DNA from: Coniella vitis
Lineage: Eukaryota > Ascomycota > Sordariomycetes > Diaporthales > Schizoparmaceae
Direction of reading: 5' to 3'
NCBI GenBank assembly: GCA_011317545.1
Contig: WUJK01000018.1
Span: 186,001 to 250,000, forward strand
DNA: 64,000 nt
Shown: positions 60,149-64,000 of the stretch, in pieces
How positions within the stretch are numbered: the stretch's first letter is position 1
How the letters are laid out: each line of letters starts with the position of its first letter
Program-made: the position numbers and the translations under genes
The notes under the pieces: generated by a model
What the model was told of the DNA's origin: nothing
Seen by the model: only the letters and a program-made list of their open reading frames with translations
The model's database searches: none

Positions 60149-61435
60149 TCATAGACGCTTGCCAGGCACCAGGATGAAGAGCAGCAACAGTGCGGCATCA
60201 ACGAGAACAGTGATGGCCAAGACCATGAGTGCGCGCTTTGCCAGGAGTCTCCGAACATATGGCTCGCTAACCCGAGAAAAGTTGAAGGGCGTATACTCGC
60301 TGAAACCGATGAGGGCAAGCACAGGATCGAGTGAATACTGATAAGAAGCGAGAAAGTAGACCCCCAGAGTGAAGGGCAGGATGAGCTAAGACAGAGAGTT
60401 AGTCAAGAGAAAGCTGTCTCATGCACTGCACAAGGAGGCCAACGTACCCAACACCTCGTCAACCTCGACTTGTCGAGGAAGATCAAGACAAAATGCAGCC
60501 CAGAAAGCGCCAAAAATGGAGACGAGTCCAATAGTCAGCCTCAGCATCAGAGTCGGCGGAATCAAGTTTCCAGAGCCTTCATCCGCAGGAACCCCGGAAA
60601 GGCGTCTCTCTCCATGGCCTGAAACACATAATCCTTGGCCAGATCAAACACCTCGGGATCATCTCTGCCCTCTTCCTCAATCGCTCGGGTGACATCCTCG
60701 GTGATATAGGCAGGCAAGGTAATTTCTCGCTCGGCGCCTGGAAGAAGGAATGTATACAGAATCTTCTCCGCCGACGCCCGAATGTCCTGGCGCGCGACCA
60801 TGTGCGCTGGCGAGTTGGAATCTGTCATCAGATCTCGCGGTGTGCTGTTCGTGCCATGACTGTGCGTCGGAGGGTCACCAGAGCTATGACGGGGGTGATT
60901 CAAGGAAAGCTCCACCGGCTGGGCTGCCCTGGGGCCATGCGCTCTTCACGGAGATATGCCGACATCTGAGCATCTTGGTCCCGCTCTTTGTCGGTTGCGT
61001 ACATTGACGGGCCTGGGGCGGAGAAGTTTCATCTCGCCCATGCTTTCGAGGATTTGAGAAGAGCGTTTCGAGCATGTTCAGGATCAGGAGTCCCAATGAG
61101 GACAGATCTGCGCAACTCGCGAACGTAATGGCGGCATAATGTCATGTGTTGGGCAACATCGAGCCTGAAAGGTTGAGATTAGATCACAGAAAAGAGCGGG
61201 ACAGGAGGGTTTATGTTGCGCGCGGGTTAGGGCAAGGGTTGGGTCGGGCTGCGGCCCGTGAAGGTCTCATACCAGAAATCCAAATAGTCTTACCGATCTT
61301 TGTTGATCGCGCATAAAAAATGTAGAACGAGAAGAGGTCGACTGGAGGCAGAGTTCGCCGGGTCAGCACCTCAAACAGCGTGGGAAGGCGGTTCCGATTG
61401 AGGTCGGGCACGGGGGATCCTGAGAGTGTCCCCAT
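60149..61435 (-). pseudogene. RAX1: Rax1-type RGS-domain membrane protein, frame broken at several points
   Basis: Rax1 with Rax2 marks bud sites in yeast; in filamentous fungi related RGS-membrane proteins affect polar growth. The conserved parts are all there: 'PDLNRNRLPTLFEVL' and 'LPPVDLFSFYIF' at the N-terminus, 'AEKILYTFLLPGAEREI' and 'DDPEVFDLAKDYVFQAMERDAFPGFL' of the RGS fold, then three membrane helices ending 'LVPGKRL'. Introns can be read at 61272-61165 and 60447-60386. To follow the family sequence one has to step over an extra T (run 61315-61320), an extra A (61290-61291), an in-frame TGA (61031-61029), a missing G (60915-60916), a missing G (60570-60571) and an extra T (60490-60493). 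Coding sequence between the breaks is well kept. It is either a recently dead gene or a poorly called stretch. Confidence 0.75.
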
Positions 61436-63185
61436 CTTGCGAGGACCGTCGCCCCCTGGTCCAGTCGTTGGTTTTGAGAGGTCGGGCTCGTAAATGGATA
61501 TCTCGCAGATAACTGTGCCAGCAACTCGACAACACTATATTGATGTCTGAAATGGTGCGTGGATGAGAATAAACCGCGGGTCAATCGAAGATTGGGTTGC
61601 GAAGCAGTAATAGTAACAGGAAATGTAAAACCACTCGAGACTCGCTTGATGGTTGGCCGCAGGTCAATAGGGGCTGTCGGCCATCGCCGGTTGCGTGGTG
61701 CCGGTGATGGTGACGGGGTCAATTGAGGTTCAAGGCAGACCCGAATATTAAGAGTTGACGGGTGGTAGGAAAGCTGCAGCGGCGAACGGGTTAGGATGTC
61801 GTGGGACAAGGACGAGTAAGCGTCACTGCAGAGCGTGAAGAAGTTTGGGCCATGGGCTCGCTTGCTCCTCCTCTTTCGTGTTTACGAGGTGCCTGCTTGC
61901 CTGGTACAATGTTTGCAGCGGATACCGGTTGACCTCGACCCAAAAGAAGGCTGCAGGCGCACGGATCATGCTGCCTTTTCTGTGACGCAGCCCCAAATTG
62001 GCGCTAGGCGAGACTGGCGAGACTCCAAACTGTTTGATTTGGTGCAAAGGAGTGGGGCCACAGGCTGGGCTTCATTTTAACACACCAAGCTGAGGCCAAC
62101 CTGCAACTTCTCCGAGCAAATTGCAGTCGTTTTCTGTGAGGGTGCTCAGATGGCGATACACTTTTTGCTCCCGATTACTCTATTGGGTAATATATTCATT
62201 TGTAAACAACAAAAGACCCTGACTGTCTGGGCGACGGATCCCAAGTCACATTCCTGGGCTCTGAAAGTGTACATTTATGGAAATGGTTGTCTCAGTGCTC
62301 CAGATTAATCCGTCCAGGCTGTCCTAGCAAATTGTACACTCACACTGGAGCCTGCCGTCACCGGAGGGTTCTTGTGTGACCCTAATAAATGATGGCTTCC
62401 AAGGCAAATAATAAACCATGCCTCCATCCAGTTGGCCGTGCGGACATTGAGTCTCGATATCAGGACAGCTCAAGGTCCAGGAGGAATACTGAGACTGCGC
62501 TACCATCTAGACACAGAGGACTGCCAATTGTAGTTCCTGTTTTTTGTTCCTACTTTCAGCTACATACACAGCACCCTTCTGCCAAAAGTCCGTGGCGCCT
62601 GTTCAGCCTGTCCACAAGCGCCTAGGCAGTCGGACGTTGTTATTCCCAGCAGACAGTAGGTGCTTTGGCCAGATCATGCAGTCCAATACATCACCCTTAC
62701 ACTTGATTAAGTATCGCGATTTGGCCTCAGTATTTGTATTGTTTCAACAAGGCATCAAGAACGATGAAAAATGGTGGCTCATATTGTTCTTTATTATTTT
62801 CTTCCTTGCCCATGTCTCTAACATGAATATTGGACTTGTGCATGCCACTCATGCGTAAATCGCCAAGTGAGGCAAAGAAAAAGGTTTAGCGGCTGAGCTC
62901 CCGCTATTCGCACCTCCTCCACTATGTATAAGTACAGCACAGCTGACTCAGCCGTGGAGCCCTACCTCCAGTCGAAAATTTCCCACACTTTTCCGTTTCT
63001 CGTCCAGCGAGCCGCCAATTTGACGAACGCCAACGACCACGCCCAACCTTCCCTCCAGACGACCACATCGACCTCCCCCCACTTTCAGTAAGCGCAAACC
63101 CGTCATTTCGAAAGAGAAGAGGACAAAAAAACCCTTTTCTCCCAAAACTGCAAAACTCTAACGAAGTGCTGCCCTTTTTGCAGAA
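61436..63185. other. Divergent intergenic between RAX1 and RPL31
   Basis: No gene is supported in 1.75 kb. The last 250 bases are pyrimidine-rich and should be the RPL31 promoter and leader, including a leader intron listed separately. Confidence 0.5.
63088..63183 (+). other. Probable 5' leader intron of RPL31
   Basis: GTAAGC at 63088 and a strong CCCTTTTTGCAG acceptor ending at 63183, two bases before the ATG at 63186. Acceptor sequence immediately upstream of the start codon is common in fungal ribosomal protein genes. The donor is the best match nearby, but was chosen by eye. Confidence 0.5.
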
Positions 63186-63897
63186 ATGTCGTCCACCAAG
63201 AACACCAAGAAGTCTGGCCGCTCCGCCATCCAGGACGTTGTCGCTCGCGAGTACACCATCCACCTCCACAAGAGGGTACGTCTGCCCACGTCTTTTACCC
63301 TCGGCCTCGATGAAATATCCTGTGCAGTAGTTGGAAAACGGTCAAGAACGATGAGGAAATCAGAATTGGTCATGATGAATTGGGATTTGCTAACAAGGGT
63401 TATGTTGAACAGCTGCACGGTGTCACCTTCAAGAAGCGTGCTCCTCGTGCCATCAAGGAGATCAAGAACTTCGCCACCAAGTCGATGGTATGCATTTGAT
63501 CCCTTCCAATTCCCCGACCGAGCATTCGAACCACCTGTCGCCGATCGAAAAAGCACGCAAGCATGAAGCCAGACCACACGAAAAAAAAAAAAAAAAAGAA
63601 AAAAAAGAGAAAAAACACTATCCGACACGGGGTTCAATGCGTTGGACCAATCCTCACAAATTGCAGTCACTAATGAGACCTTTTCTTTTCCAGGGTACCT
63701 CCGATGTCCGCCTGGACCCCCAGCTGAACAAGAAGGTGTGGGAGCAGGGTGTCAAGGGTGTCCCATACAGAATCCGTGTCCGCATCTCGCGCCGCAGAAA
63801 CGACGAGGAGGGCGCCAAGGAGAAGCTGTACAGCTACGTCCAGGCCGTCAACGTCAAGAACCCCAAGGGCCTGGTCACCCAGGTCGTTGAGGAGTAA
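63186..63897 (+). CDS. RPL31: 60S ribosomal protein L31 (eL31)
   Basis: Exons 63186-63275, 63413-63487 and 63694-63897 give 122 residues, the normal eL31 length. The protein sits near the polypeptide exit tunnel of the large subunit. After the Ser/Lys-rich start come 'DVVAREYTIHLHKR', 'LHGVTFKKRAPRAIKEIKNFA', 'GTSDVRLDPQLNKKVWEQG' and 'VPYRIRVRISRRRNDEEGAKEKLYSYV', all hallmarks of the family. All introns are phase 0 with GTACGT and GTATGC donors and CAG acceptors. The second intron contains a long A-rich tract (63577-63615). No lesion was found in this gene, in contrast to the neighbouring RAX1. Confidence 0.95.
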
Positions 63898-64000
63898 ACG
63901 GTCGTCTTCTTTTCCACTCTATTCTATTGTCGAAAGAAAAGAAAACAAGATGATCAGGGGACGGCGGCATCGTTGCACAATTTGGTAGAAGGCTGCTTGG

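Overview
The window is nuclear DNA of a filamentous ascomycete, most likely a Sordariomycete and possibly Hypocreales (the order is a guess). The evidence is a set of fungal genes with short introns of about 60-210 bp (GT-AG in all but one case), fungus-restricted families (cutinase, fungal Rax1-type RGS membrane protein, DUF3716-like protein, MDM12), and a transposon bearing the marks of repeat-induced point mutation (RIP). Seventeen protein genes can be modelled, plus one transposase fossil. All exon limits come from reading splice sites and frames by eye.

1-20.9 kb: a small BTB-like gene (+), meiotic MSH4 (+), the OSCA/CSC1-type mechanosensitive channel (-), a secreted cutinase (-), a dynamin-like GTPase with a proline-rich tail (+), and an orphan seven-helix membrane protein (+).

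20.9-40.1 kb: the TRAPP-II subunit TRS130 (+), a serine/threonine kinase of the yeast YPL150W type (+), the beta subunit of geranylgeranyltransferase I (CDC43, -), a PLC-like phosphodiesterase (+) and a nuclear-looking cysteine-cluster protein related to DUF3716 (+).

40.66-45.03 kb: a 4.37-kb, extremely AT-rich hAT-superfamily DNA transposon. It has 16-bp terminal inverted repeats, dense ACTAACTAA subterminal arrays and several internal tandem arrays. Its minus-strand multi-exon transposase is recognisable from BED finger to hATC dimerisation domain but carries stop codons of the RIP type.

45.3-64 kb: NOC2 (-, ribosome assembly), VPS28 (+, ESCRT-I; contains a probable GC-AG intron), MDM12 (-, ERMES), the copper ATPase CCC2 (-), COP9 signalosome subunit CSN7 (+), RAX1 (-) and ribosomal protein RPL31 (+). 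NOC2, VPS28 and especially RAX1 show single-base frame breaks in otherwise well-kept coding sequence. These are either base-calling errors or real lesions and deserve checking.

The genes are mostly unlinked housekeeping functions (meiosis, trafficking, ribosome biogenesis, metal homeostasis, polarity). I see no biosynthetic cluster, defence system or operon-like unit. The most distinctive material is the hAT element, the cluster of frame lesions, the GC-AG intron and a palindromic intergenic motif (GTACTATGTAC / TACATAGTAC) that recurs across the window.
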